Below, one piece after another: positions 37,091 to 45,764 of a stretch of DNA of 64,000 nt (its first letter is position 1; each line of letters starts with the position of its first letter). The notes under the pieces are model-generated. The model was not told the DNA's origin. It ran no database searches and was given only the letters and a program-made list of their open reading frames with translations. The translations under genes and the position numbers were made by a program. The stretch comes from Aminobacter aminovorans (lineage in GTDB: Bacteria > Pseudomonadota > Alphaproteobacteria > Rhizobiales > Rhizobiaceae): positions 552,501 through 616,500 of the forward strand of contig NZ_UFSM01000001.1 of assembly GCF_900445235.1 (NCBI RefSeq), read 5' to 3'.

Positions 37091-38391
37091 CCACCGCACA
37101 GAGCGCACCGCACCAACACATGCGTACGGTGTGGTGGCAAACCGCCAATCCGGCCCCTGTCACCCAGCCCTTGCGCGCTACAAGCAAGGTCGACGTCGCG
37201 ATCATCGGCGCCGGCTTCACCGGCCTGACCGCTGCACTCCACCTCGCCCGACGCGGCGCGCGTGTTGCCGTGCTCGAGGCAGAGATGATCGGCAGCGGCG
37301 CGAGCGGGCTCAATGCAGGTTTCGTGGTGCCGAATTTCGCCAAGGCAGACCCTGCGGCGGTGGTTGGCAAGCTTGGCGAGGAACGCGGCCACAGGCTGCT
37401 GCAGATGATCGGTGGCGGCGGCGATCGCGTCTACGCGACCATCCGCGAACACGGCATCGCTTGCGATGCCGAGCAGGTCGGCTGGATGCACGTCGCGCAC
37501 TCGGAAAAGATGCTCGGCATTCTCGAACGCCGGGCGGAAGCCTGGCAGGCGCTGGGCCGTCCGGTGCGCATGCTCGACGCTACAGAGGCGCGCCGCCGCG
37601 CCAGCCTCAAGCATAATGCCGGTGCCCTCATCGACGGCAGTGGCGGCACGCTGCATCCGCTCAACTACGCCTACGGGCTGGCGGACGCAGCTATGAATGC
37701 CGGTGCCGTTATCCACGAGGGCGCAGCTGTCCATGCCGTTGAACGATCAGGCAATGGCTGGCGGCTGACCAGCAGACAAAGCACGATCGACGCCGATACG
37801 GTCCTGCTATGCACCAATGCCTCGGAACAGGGCGCTGCCCGCCGCCTCGGCCGCATCGTCGTGCCGCTGCGCGTCTACCAGATTGCCACCGCCCCGCTCG
37901 ACGAGGTCACGGTGCGGCGCATTTCGCCGGAGCGGAACCCCGTCGCCGACACGCGTGCCAACCTCTTCACCTTCAGGCTCGACCGCGACAACCGGCTGAT
38001 CAGCGGCGGCATGTCGATGCTTCCGCTCGGCGCCGAACCGCGCATGGCAACAATGATCGCCGGCCGCCTGCAGGCCGAACTCGGCTTGCCGCGACTGCCT
38101 GTCGTGGAAAGCATCTGGCGCGGCACCGCCGCCATGACCACCGACTTCCTGCCGCATGTCTATGAATTCGGTCCGCGCTTCATCGGCGGCATCGGCTGCA
38201 ACGGCCGTGGCATCGCCCTGACGGCGATGCTCGGCGAGGTGCTGGCCGACGGTGCATCGGGCACGCCGCTCGACGCGTTGCCAATCCCGCAGGCTTCGCC
38301 GCGCGCCCTGCCGTTTCGCAGTTTCGCCGCCGCTGCCCCGTCGGTCGCCATCGCCCAGGCCAGGTGGCAGGACCGGCGCCAGGGATTGTAA
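37087..38391 (+). CDS. FAD-dependent amino-acid oxidoreductase (DAO family)
   Basis: 434 aa. FAD-binding fold VDVAIIGAGFTGLTAALHLARRG near residue 35 (split here: GAGFTGLTAALHLA core), then GSGASGLNAGFVVP near 72 and C-terminal FIGGIGCNGRGIALT near 376. Of the D-amino-acid oxidase/glycine oxidase/PuuB type, deaminating or oxidising an amine. ATG at 37087 overlaps the molybdoenzyme stop (ATGA), so the two are translationally coupled. RidA and an aminotransferase in the facing operon would handle its imine or oxoacid product. Confidence 0.9.
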   Translation: MTTAQSAPHQHMRTVWWQTANPAPVTQPLRATSKVDVAIIGAGFTGLTAALHLARRGARVAVLEAEMIGSGASGLNAGFVVPNFAKADPAAVVGKLGEERGHRLLQMIGGGGDRVYATIREHGIACDAEQVGWMHVAHSEKMLGILERRAEAWQALGRPVRMLDATEARRRASLKHNAGALIDGSGGTLHPLNYAYGLADAAMNAGAVIHEGAAVHAVERSGNGWRLTSRQSTIDADTVLLCTNASEQGAARRLGRIVVPLRVYQIATAPLDEVTVRRISPERNPVADTRANLFTFRLDRDNRLISGGMSMLPLGAEPRMATMIAGRLQAELGLPRLPVVESIWRGTAAMTTDFLPHVYEFGPRFIGGIGCNGRGIALTAMLGEVLADGASGTPLDALPIPQASPRALPFRSFAAAAPSVAIAQARWQDRRQGL

Positions 38392-38442
38392 TCGCCTGAT
38401 ACGACGGCATATCTGTCTGGCCTCGCAAAGGAGCCATTTTCA

Positions 38443-39408
38443 ATGCTGATCCTCAACCGGCAAGCCGTTGCGGCCGCCTTGCCCATGGCCGACTGCATCG
38501 ACGCGATGCGCGCAGCACTCGCTGATTTCGCCACCGGCGGCTACCGGCTGTTCCCGCGCCAGCAGCTCAATGCCGGCCCCGGCGAGGTGCTGATGGGGCT
38601 GATGCCGACATTCTCGCTGGCCGGCGGCGAGAAGCTCTGGTGCCTGAAAGATGTGCTGGTCGCGCATGACAATGCGGCGCGCGGCCTCGACAACCACCAG
38701 GGCGCGGTACTGCTCAATGACGGCGAGACCGGCCAGTTGCGCGCCGTGCTCGACGCCACCGAAATCACCGCCCGCCGCACCGCAGCCACTTCGGCCGTGG
38801 CAACGGCGGCGCTGGCCCGGCCCGGCGCCAGGACCGTCGCCATCCTCGGCACCGGAACGCAGGCAGAGACGCATATCGAAGCGATGCGGCATGTCATCCC
38901 AGACGCTGTCTTCGTGCTCTGGGGCCGCTCGTCCGACAAGCTTGTGGAACTTGCCCGCAAAAGCGGTGCCGAGGTGGCCGACAGTGCGCAGGCGGCGGTC
39001 GCCGACGCCGACGTCGTCTGCACGCTGACCGGCTCGAAGGAGCCGATCGTCGAGCTTGGCTGGCTGAAGCCAGGCTGCCACATCAATGCCGTCGGCTCGA
39101 GCAATCGCAATGCGCGCGAGCTTGGCGACGACATCGTCGCAGCCTCGGCCTTCTTCGTCGATTCGCGCAGCCAGGCCGCCATCGAGTGCGGCGAGCTGCT
39201 GCAGCCGCTCGAACGCGGCGTGATCGGTCCCGACCATGCCCGTGCCGAGCTCGGCGAGGTGCTCGCCGGACTGCGGCCCGGGCGCTCGTCGCCTGAGGAA
39301 CTCACCGTGTTCAAGTCGCTCGGCATTGCCGTGGAGGATGCTGCGGCGGCCATCCGCGCCGTGAGTAACGCGACCGACAGGGGCCTCGGCCAACGGGTCG
39401 ACTGGTAG
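38443..39408 (+). CDS. Ornithine cyclodeaminase/mu-crystallin family protein
   Basis: 321 aa. The substrate-side lysine is kept (LWCLKDVLVAHD, K69), as is the NAD-binding GTGTQAETHIEAM near residue 146. Members are ornithine cyclodeaminases, alanine dehydrogenases, ketimine reductases or imino-acid reductases. ATG at 38443 follows AAAGGAG. Lying after an FAD amine oxidase, a role as a cyclic-imine (ketimine) reductase is a fair guess, but not shown. Confidence 0.92.
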   Translation: MLILNRQAVAAALPMADCIDAMRAALADFATGGYRLFPRQQLNAGPGEVLMGLMPTFSLAGGEKLWCLKDVLVAHDNAARGLDNHQGAVLLNDGETGQLRAVLDATEITARRTAATSAVATAALARPGARTVAILGTGTQAETHIEAMRHVIPDAVFVLWGRSSDKLVELARKSGAEVADSAQAAVADADVVCTLTGSKEPIVELGWLKPGCHINAVGSSNRNARELGDDIVAASAFFVDSRSQAAIECGELLQPLERGVIGPDHARAELGEVLAGLRPGRSSPEELTVFKSLGIAVEDAAAAIRAVSNATDRGLGQRVDW

Positions 39409-39492
39409 AGCCTTCGCAGGCAAACAGCTCATGCGCGTCGTGCCGGCTTGATACCGCGCGGCGCGATTTCTATGCTATGTGCACATTCATCG

Positions 39493-39502
39493 TTTGATCA
39501 AA
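39493..39502. promoter_or_regulatory. TTTGATCAAA palindrome before the second GntR gene
   Basis: A perfect 10-bp palindrome just upstream of the AGAGGAAG ribosome site of the GntR gene. The identical decamer lies at 45461-45470 before the RidA operon, and TGATCAAA at 33392-33399 before the binding-protein operon. Probable autoregulatory operator. Confidence 0.65.
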
Positions 39503-39514
39503 AGAGGAAGCTGG

Positions 39515-40213
39515 ATGAGCGTCGATTTCCTGGAGCCTGTTTCGTCGCGCTCGACGATTCAGGACGGTATCTATCGGCAGCTGCGAAAGGCGCTGATGTC
39601 GGGTCATTTCGATCCCGGCCAGACACTGACCATCGCGATGCTATCCGACACGTTCAAGACCAGCCACATGCCGGTGCGCGAGGCGCTGCGTCGCCTGATC
39701 GCGGAGAACGCGCTGGTGGTGCTGACCACCGGCTCGGCGCAGGTTCCCACCGTAAGCCTGGCGGCACTGGACGATCTGTGCCTGACGCGCATAGCGCTGG
39801 AAACGCTTGCGGCCAAGCTCGCCACCGAACGCTCGACGCCGGCCGACCGCAAGACCTTCCGGCATCTCGTCGAGGAGCATGAGGCCGCCGCCAATGACCG
39901 GAATCTCGAAGAGATGCTGGCCCGGAACCAGGAGCTGCATTTCGCCGTCTACGACTGCTGCGGCTCGCCCGTCATCACCCAGTTCATCCAGAGCCTGTGG
40001 CTGCGCTTCGGCCCCTATATGCGCATGCTGTCGGGCCATATCGAACCGGTTCTGGTCTCCGGCAAGTACCAGCCGAGCTCGCATCATCGCGACCTGATCG
40101 AGGCTATGGATGCGGGCGACGCCCGTGCCGCCGCCAAGGCGATCAAGGGCGACATCGAGACGACGCAAGCGCTGCTGCGCCGGCTGTGCAAGGAAGCTGT
40201 CGAGACGAACTGA
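39515..40213 (+). CDS. GntR-family (FCD-type) transcriptional regulator
   Basis: 232 aa. N-terminal winged helix about residues 15-80 (GQTLTIAMLSDTFKTSHMPV then REALRRLIAENAL), C-terminal FCD domain about residues 88-220 with the pattern TRIALET, NQELHFAVYDCC and HHRDLIEAMDAGD. ATG at 39515 follows AGAGGAAG. It sits between two converging operons that share TTTGATCAAA sites, and it is probably their regulator. The last 58 codons plus the stop are duplicated downstream. Confidence 0.93.
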   Translation: MSVDFLEPVSSRSTIQDGIYRQLRKALMSGHFDPGQTLTIAMLSDTFKTSHMPVREALRRLIAENALVVLTTGSAQVPTVSLAALDDLCLTRIALETLAAKLATERSTPADRKTFRHLVEEHEAAANDRNLEEMLARNQELHFAVYDCCGSPVITQFIQSLWLRFGPYMRMLSGHIEPVLVSGKYQPSSHHRDLIEAMDAGDARAAAKAIKGDIETTQALLRRLCKEAVETN

Positions 40214-40405
40214 CCCGGCCAGATCGAACCGGTTCTGGTCTCCGGCAAGTACCAGCCGAGCTCGCATCATCGCGACCTGATCGAGGCTATGGATGCGGGC
40301 GACGCCCGTGCCGCCGCCAAGGCGATCAAGGGCGACATCGAGACGACGCAAGCGCTGCTGCGCCGGCTGTGCAAGGAAGCTGTCGAGACGAACTGACCCG
40401 GCCAG
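40040..40405 (+). repeat. 183-bp perfect tandem duplication of the GntR gene's 3' end
   Basis: Copy one is 40040-40222 and copy two 40223-40405, identical as far as I can read. Each holds the last 58 codons, the stop and the following CCCGGCCAG. The period is 183 bp, divisible by three. The joint has GGCCA on both sides, so a slip or unequal exchange at this short homology is likely. The second copy has no start and is a gene fragment. Confidence 0.95.
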
Positions 40406-40438
40406 CGCGCCAGCGCCGGCCCCGTTCAGGCCTGACGC

Positions 40439-41383
40439 TCAGGCGGCATGCCGCGAGGTGACCGGCTGCTCGCCGATCAGGCCACGCGGACGCAGCAACA
40501 GCACGAGCACCAGCGCCAGGCCGATGATCATCGCCTGAGCAGCACCGCCATAGATCTGGAACTGTTCGGGCAACATCTTCGACGACGCCGCGCCGATGGC
40601 ACTCCAGATGCCCCAGACAACGATCGCGCCGAGGATGGCGCCGCGATTGTTGCCGCTGCCGCCGATGATCAACATGGTCCATATCTGGAAGGTCAGGATC
40701 GGCAGGAAGTCGAACGGGCTGACGAAGCCGATGAAGCTGGCATAAAGCGCACCGGCAAGCCCCATCAGCGTCGAGCCGATGACGAATGCCTGCAGGCGGA
40801 AGCTGCGGGTGTTCTTGCCCAGCGTCTCGGCGGCGACCTCGTCTTCGCGGATCGCCTTGAGCACGCGTCCCCACGGCGAACGCGCGATGCGCTCGAGGGC
40901 GACATAGGCGACGGCCAGGATCACCACCACGACTGCCAGGTAGCCGAGATTGTTGGCGAGCGGCGTCGCAAACAGGCCACGGAACGGATTGGGGATCGAG
41001 GCAATGCCCATCGTGCCGCCGGTCAAGGCTTCGAAGTTGGTGGCGACGAGCTGGATGGTGACGGCGATGCCGAAGGTGGCGACCGCGAGATAGTCGCCAC
41101 GCAGCCGGACCGTCGCCATCCCGGTGATGAGGGCCGCGAGTGCCGCGGCAGCCATCGCGCCGACCAGGCCGACGATCCAGGGCAGTTCGAAATTGCCGAG
41201 CAGCTCAGGCCGCGCCGGCGCCGTCAGGATCGCGAAGGTGTAGGCACCGATGGCGTAAAAGCCGACGATACCGGCGTTGAACAGGCCGGTGCCGCCCCAT
41301 TGCAGGTTGAGCCCAAGGGTCGCGATGCCGAGGATCAGCGCGACGGTGAGGAAGAATACGAGATACGAAACAAATCCGATCAT
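40439..41383 (-). CDS. Liv-type ABC permease, LivM-like
   Basis: 314-aa inner-membrane permease with about nine hydrophobic helices, LQWGGTGLFNAGIVGFYAIG near residue 25 and the EAA-type coupling segment SPWGRVLKAIREDEVAAETLG near 195 (split: RVLKAIREDEVAAETLG). The ATG at 41383 lies 7 bp after the LivH-like gene; upstream extension would overlap that gene. Last gene of the RidA-aminotransferase-Liv operon and convergent with the GntR gene. Confidence 0.93.
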   Translation of the reverse strand: MIGFVSYLVFFLTVALILGIATLGLNLQWGGTGLFNAGIVGFYAIGAYTFAILTAPARPELLGNFELPWIVGLVGAMAAAALAALITGMATVRLRGDYLAVATFGIAVTIQLVATNFEALTGGTMGIASIPNPFRGLFATPLANNLGYLAVVVVILAVAYVALERIARSPWGRVLKAIREDEVAAETLGKNTRSFRLQAFVIGSTLMGLAGALYASFIGFVSPFDFLPILTFQIWTMLIIGGSGNNRGAILGAIVVWGIWSAIGAASSKMLPEQFQIYGGAAQAMIIGLALVLVLLLRPRGLIGEQPVTSRHAA

Positions 41384-41390
41384 CTGAGCC

Positions 41391-42293
41391 TCACACGCGT
41401 GCCGACCTGGAGAACAGACCTTGCGGCCTGAGGTAGAGGATGATGAGCAGCAGGCCGAAGGGCACCGCCGCCTTGTAGCCGGTAGGTATGACCAGCGCCG
41501 ACAGGCTTTCGGCAAGACCGACGATCAGGCCGCCGGCGACCGCGCCAAACAGGCTGCCGGTGCCACCGAGGATCGCCGCTGTGAACAATGCAAGAAGCAT
41601 GTTGAAGCCCATCTCCGGGCGGATCTGCACGGTCAATCCTGCAAAGACGCCGGCAATGGCGGCGAGGGCGCCACTGAGCATCCAGGTCCAGCGCACCACC
41701 TTGGCGATGTCGATGCCGCAGACCTGCGACAAAGCCGGGTTCTCCGCCATCGAGCGCATGGCGACGCCGATGCGGCTGAACTTGAGGAACAGGTGCAACG
41801 CCACCACCAACGCCACCGTCAGCACGAGGACAAGCACCTGGTCGGGCATCAGCCGGACATTTGGCAGGATTTCGAGCGAGATCTGCAGCTCTTGGCCATA
41901 GTAGTGCGCGTCCGCGCCCCAGACGAAGAGCACCAGATTGCGCAGGATCAGCGCGATGCCGAAGCTGGCGAAGACCAGTGTCAGGCTGCCGGCGCGACGC
42001 TTGCGGAGCTTGGAAAAAACGAGCGCGTCGGCGGCGATGGCGATCAGCCCGGTGCCGACGCAGGACACCAGGATGGCCACGAGCAGCGGCCAGCCAAAGG
42101 AAAACGGGCCGATGGGCTGGCCGGCGGGCAGGAAAGCCACCACGGCAAAAGCCAGGTAGGCGCCCCAGGTCAGCATTTCGGCATGGGCGAAATTGGCGAA
42201 TTTCAGCATATGCGCGCACAGCGAATAGCCTATTGCCCCGAGCGCGAGGATGCCGCCGGTCAAGAGACCGTCGGCGATGGCTTGTCCAATCAT
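41391..42293 (-). CDS. Liv-type ABC permease, LivH-like
   Basis: 300-aa inner-membrane permease. LTGGILALGAIGYSLC and FANFAHAEMLTWGAYLAF near residues 12 and 32 are standard LivH features, with the coupling region GVAMRSMAENPALSQVCGID near 175. Its start overlaps the LivF-like stop by 4 bp. Pairs with the LivM-like subunit. Confidence 0.94.
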   Translation of the reverse strand: MIGQAIADGLLTGGILALGAIGYSLCAHMLKFANFAHAEMLTWGAYLAFAVVAFLPAGQPIGPFSFGWPLLVAILVSCVGTGLIAIAADALVFSKLRKRRAGSLTLVFASFGIALILRNLVLFVWGADAHYYGQELQISLEILPNVRLMPDQVLVLVLTVALVVALHLFLKFSRIGVAMRSMAENPALSQVCGIDIAKVVRWTWMLSGALAAIAGVFAGLTVQIRPEMGFNMLLALFTAAILGGTGSLFGAVAGGLIVGLAESLSALVIPTGYKAAVPFGLLLIILYLRPQGLFSRSARV

Positions 42294-43018
42294 GATTTCC
42301 TCCGGAAGCCCAGGAATGCTTCGGCAATGGCGTCGTTGTCGAGCAGATCGGCGGCCGTTCCCGTCATGTGGTTGCGGCCCTCGACCAGGACATAGGCACG
42401 GTCGGAAACCCGAAGGGCTGCCTTGGCGTTCTGCTCCACCATCAGCACCGCAACGCCACTCTTGGCGAGGCGGCGCAGGTCGTCGAGCACCTCGTGGACG
42501 ATCTTGGGCGCCAGCCCCGCCGTCGGCTCGTCGAGCATGATGACGCGCGGATCGGTCATCAGAGCGCGCGCCACCGCGAGCATCTGGCGCTGGCCGCCGG
42601 AGAGCACGTTAGCCGCGGCGCGGCGACGGTCGGCCAGAGCGGGAAAATGCTCGAAGGCCCGTTGCACGCGCTCGCGCAACAGCGAACGCGGCAAAGTGTG
42701 GCCGCCGCTGATCAGGTTGTCCTCGATCGACAGCGAGGAAAAGACGTTGCTGGTCTGCGGCACGAAACCCACGCCAGCGGCGATGATCTCGTGCGTCGGC
42801 AGCCCCGAGATGCGCTGGCCGCCGAGCTTGACCTCGCCGCCCTCGACCAGCACCAGGCCGGCCAGCGCCTTGAGGAAGGTTGACTTGCCGGCGCCGTTCG
42901 GGCCGATCAGGGTAACCAGTTCGCCGGCGTCGATTGTGACCGAGATGTCGAAGACGATCGGCATGCCGGGGATGTAGCTGGCGCGCAGGTTGCGCGCCTC
43001 GCAGACGGGCGCGCTCAT
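42290..43018 (-). CDS. Liv-type ABC ATPase, LivF-like
   Basis: 242 aa. Walker A GPNGAGKST near residue 39, signature NVLSGGQRQMLAVARAL and Walker B VIMLDEPTAGLAPK. Overlaps both neighbours by 4 bp, as expected for coupled translation. Confidence 0.95.
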   Translation of the reverse strand: MSAPVCEARNLRASYIPGMPIVFDISVTIDAGELVTLIGPNGAGKSTFLKALAGLVLVEGGEVKLGGQRISGLPTHEIIAAGVGFVPQTSNVFSSLSIEDNLISGGHTLPRSLLRERVQRAFEHFPALADRRRAAANVLSGGQRQMLAVARALMTDPRVIMLDEPTAGLAPKIVHEVLDDLRRLAKSGVAVLMVEQNAKAALRVSDRAYVLVEGRNHMTGTAADLLDNDAIAEAFLGFRRKS

Positions 43019-43806
43019 GCCAGTTCCCCCACCGTTACGTCACCAAGATAGGCATCAATGACGCGCTGCTCCTTCATCACGCCGGCCGGATCGCCCTCGA
43101 ATATCACCCGGCCCTGCGCCATCACCACGATGTGGCGGCAGATACGCATCACCATGTCCATGTTGTGCTCGACGATGAGGAAGGCGACGCCGCGCTCGTT
43201 GAGCGCCACGATCTTGTCGATCAGCGTTTCGATGAGCGTCGGATTGACGCCCGCCGTCGGTTCGTCGAGCAGGATCAGCGGCGGGTCGACCATCATGACG
43301 CGGGCAAGTTCGAGCAGCTTCTGCTGCCCGCCCGAAAGCACGCCGGCAAGGTCGCGCGCCTTGTCGGCGAGACCGGTAAAGGCGAGCACCTCCATCGCCC
43401 GTTCGCGGGCCCGGCGTTCCTCGCTCGCGACCAGCCTGCCGCGGAACCAGTTGTTCCAGAAGGTCTCACCCGACTGGCCGGTGGCCGACAGCATGACGTT
43501 TTCGAGCACTGACATCTCGGGAAATGGCCGCGGGATCTGGAAGGTCCGCGCCAGGCCAGCGCGGAAGATCTTGTCGGGGCGGAGCCCCGAAATGGGCCTA
43601 CCGTCGAAGATCACCTCGCCGGCGCTCGGCTGAACCTCACCGGCAATGAGGCCGAACAGCGTACTTTTGCCGGCGCCGTTGGGGCCGATCAGGCCGGTGA
43701 TCTGGCCTGCCTTGACCGCTATGTCGACACCGTCCACGGCCTTGAGCGCACCAAAGCTCCTCGAAAGGCCTCGGGTCTGCAGGATGACATCGCCGGTCTG
43801 TGTCAT
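43015..43806 (-). CDS. Liv-type ABC ATPase, LivG-like
   Basis: 263 aa. Walker A GPNGAGKST near residue 41, the LivG-type long insertion between Q-loop (ARTFQIPRPFPEMSVLENVM) and signature (GVLSGGQQKLLELARVM), Walker B LILLDEPTAGVNP. Four-base overlap with the aminotransferase gene upstream and LivF-like gene downstream. Confidence 0.95.
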   Translation of the reverse strand: MTQTGDVILQTRGLSRSFGALKAVDGVDIAVKAGQITGLIGPNGAGKSTLFGLIAGEVQPSAGEVIFDGRPISGLRPDKIFRAGLARTFQIPRPFPEMSVLENVMLSATGQSGETFWNNWFRGRLVASEERRARERAMEVLAFTGLADKARDLAGVLSGGQQKLLELARVMMVDPPLILLDEPTAGVNPTLIETLIDKIVALNERGVAFLIVEHNMDMVMRICRHIVVMAQGRVIFEGDPAGVMKEQRVIDAYLGDVTVGELA

Positions 43807-45023
43807 GCACTGCCCCGCTTTGCTTCGCTGGCCGGCGCGCCGTCGCGTCCGTCCCAGAGATTGTTGAAGAACCTGGACAGCCGGTCCATGCCTTCGTCCA
43901 GCCGCTCCAGGCTTTCGGAGCCGAAGCAGACGCGAAGATGGCCTTCGCCGGATTGACCGTAGAAGCTGCCCGCCTCGACGACCACATCTGCCTCGTCGAG
44001 AATCCTTTCGGCAAGCGCCTGCGACGGAATGCCGAAGGCCGAGATATCAGGGAATGCGTAGATCGCGCCTTGCGGCGACGGGCATTTCACGCCCGGCATC
44101 TGGTTCAGGCGGCGGACGACAAGATCGCGCTTCTGGCGGTCGTGATCGACAAGTTCGGCAAGCACTTCGCAAGGGCCGGTGATCGCAGCACGACCACCGG
44201 CCTGGATAAATGTATTGACGTGGGTGGCGTCGTTGGCGGTGATCTTGAGCAGCCCGGGCATCGCCCAGGCCGGTGCGACCATGTAGCCGAGACGCCACCC
44301 ATCCATGGCAAAGGATTTGGTGAATGCAAAAGCGGTGATGGTGCGCTCGGCCATGCCGGGCAGTGCCGCGATGCTGACATGCTCGCGACCGTCATAGACC
44401 ATGTCTTCGTAGACCTCGTCGGAAATGACGAGCAGGTCGCGCCGGATCGCCAGTTCGGCGAGGCCTTCGAGCTCGGTGCGCGAATAGACGCGGCCGGTCG
44501 GGTTGACCGGATTGACCAGCACGATCATCCGGGTGCGCTCGGTGATGGCGGCCTCGATCAGCTCGGGCTTGAGGGCGAAGTCGTCAGCGGCATCCAGCGT
44601 CACGAACACCGGCTTGGCACCGGCCAGCTCGATCTTGCCGATATGCTGGGGGTAGAACGGGTCGAGCAGGATCGCTTCGTCGCCCGGATCGAGCAACGCC
44701 AGGAACGCCGCGAACGAGGCGTGCGTCAGGCCGTTGGTGACCAGGATGTCGGCCAGGGTCACATCCATGCGGTTCTGGTTGCGCAGCTTTTCGGCCAGTG
44801 CCGCGCGGAAGCTCGCTGTCCCCTTGAGGTCGCTGTAGTGGACGTCGCCGGCCAGGATGGCCGTGATCGTCGCCTGCTTGATGTGCTCGGGCGTATCGGC
44901 AGCCGGGCGGCCAAGCTCGAGATGGATGAGGTCACGCCCGCTGCCGGCAAGTGCCGCCGCCTTCTGGTACATGCCGAATGACTTCTGTGGCGTCTGGGAG
45001 ATACGCCGCGCGACCCGCTTCAT
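43803..45023 (-). CDS. PLP-dependent aminotransferase, class I/II
   Basis: 406-aa fold-type I aminotransferase of the aspartate/aromatic group. NPVNPTGRVYS near residue 172, SDEVYEDMVYDG near 200, and PLP lysine in AFTKSFAMDGWRLGY near 235; C-terminal LRVCFGS carries the carboxylate-binding Arg. In an operon with RidA and a Liv importer, it probably transaminates the imported amino acid. Its specificity cannot be read directly. Confidence 0.93.
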   Translation of the reverse strand: MKRVARRISQTPQKSFGMYQKAAALAGSGRDLIHLELGRPAADTPEHIKQATITAILAGDVHYSDLKGTASFRAALAEKLRNQNRMDVTLADILVTNGLTHASFAAFLALLDPGDEAILLDPFYPQHIGKIELAGAKPVFVTLDAADDFALKPELIEAAITERTRMIVLVNPVNPTGRVYSRTELEGLAELAIRRDLLVISDEVYEDMVYDGREHVSIAALPGMAERTITAFAFTKSFAMDGWRLGYMVAPAWAMPGLLKITANDATHVNTFIQAGGRAAITGPCEVLAELVDHDRQKRDLVVRRLNQMPGVKCPSPQGAIYAFPDISAFGIPSQALAERILDEADVVVEAGSFYGQSGEGHLRVCFGSESLERLDEGMDRLSRFFNNLWDGRDGAPASEAKRGSA

Positions 45024-45436
45024 TGTTCCACCTGGCTGATGTTTGCCGCAGCGCCGGCCTGGCGGCGCGCGATGACTTCGATCTCGACCTTGATCTCTTC
45101 GACGGGGAAACCGCAGATGATGGTCGTGTTGGTCGGCCGCGGATCGGCGAAGGTCGCGCCGAGCACGCGCGAGACGGCCATGACGTCGTCGCGGCTGGCG
45201 AGGTAGACGCGCACCGAAACGATGTCGCGCAAGCCGGACCCTGCTTCCGCCAATGCCGCTGCGATGATGTCGAGCGCGCGCCGCGCCTGGGCTTCGGCCT
45301 CGGGCGCAAAGCCGCCAATGGCTGGATCATGGCCGGCCGTGCCTGAAACGAAGATCCACTCGCCGTCGACAAGCGCCCTTGAATAGCCCGCGAGCTCCTC
45401 GAATGGAGAGCCGGAGTAGATCGCTTTTCTTGTCAT
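45020..45436 (-). CDS. RidA/YjgF/UK114-family protein
   Basis: 138 aa with SGTAGHDPAIGGFAPEAEAQ and the terminal VEIEVIARR. Archetypal RidA deaminates enamine/imine intermediates from PLP or FAD amino-acid enzymes. By my alignment the catalytic Arg105 position is not Arg (TNTTIICGFPVEEIKVEIE), which would put it in a Rid subgroup without standard imine deaminase activity. First gene of the operon, 4-bp overlap with the aminotransferase gene; TTTGATCAAA lies 25 bp upstream. Confidence 0.92.
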   Translation of the reverse strand: MTRKAIYSGSPFEELAGYSRALVDGEWIFVSGTAGHDPAIGGFAPEAEAQARRALDIIAAALAEAGSGLRDIVSVRVYLASRDDVMAVSRVLGATFADPRPTNTTIICGFPVEEIKVEIEVIARRQAGAAANISQVEQ

Positions 45437-45764
45437 CGGCGCCTCTATTTTGCACGCTCATTTGATCAAACCATCATCGTGATAACGCAAGTTCGCGATG
45501 AGATCAACCGCCTGGAGACGGCGTGGGCATTTTGGCTTGAGGGCCGGAAGGCACAGGGCGCGAAACATCGAGGCTGGACGCCGGTGCTTGGATATTGGGT
45601 CCAGCATGGACCGGCGAGCAGTCACTTGCGCGTGACCCACGCCGATTCCGCGTAACAAAGCCACATCCATCTCCGTATCCTGTGTTGGCGGGCTTCGTTC
45701 GGCCAGGTCGAGCGAGCCCTGGCGTCCCTCAAGAACGCAGCCAGGAACGAACTGGAGCAGTTGG
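45437..45764. promoter_or_regulatory. Divergent control region with TTTGATCAAA, RidA operon / msrA
   Basis: 328 bp without a convincing gene. The palindrome TTTGATCAAA is at 45461-45470, near the RidA start, within TCATTTGATCA, an 11-mer shared (inverted) with the site at 33392. The msrA-proximal 200 bp show nothing definite beyond GGAG before its start. Confidence 0.6.

Noticed and set aside
40293..40538. Small frame in the duplicated GntR tail
   Set aside because: It is a shadow of the duplication and has no independent start or domain.
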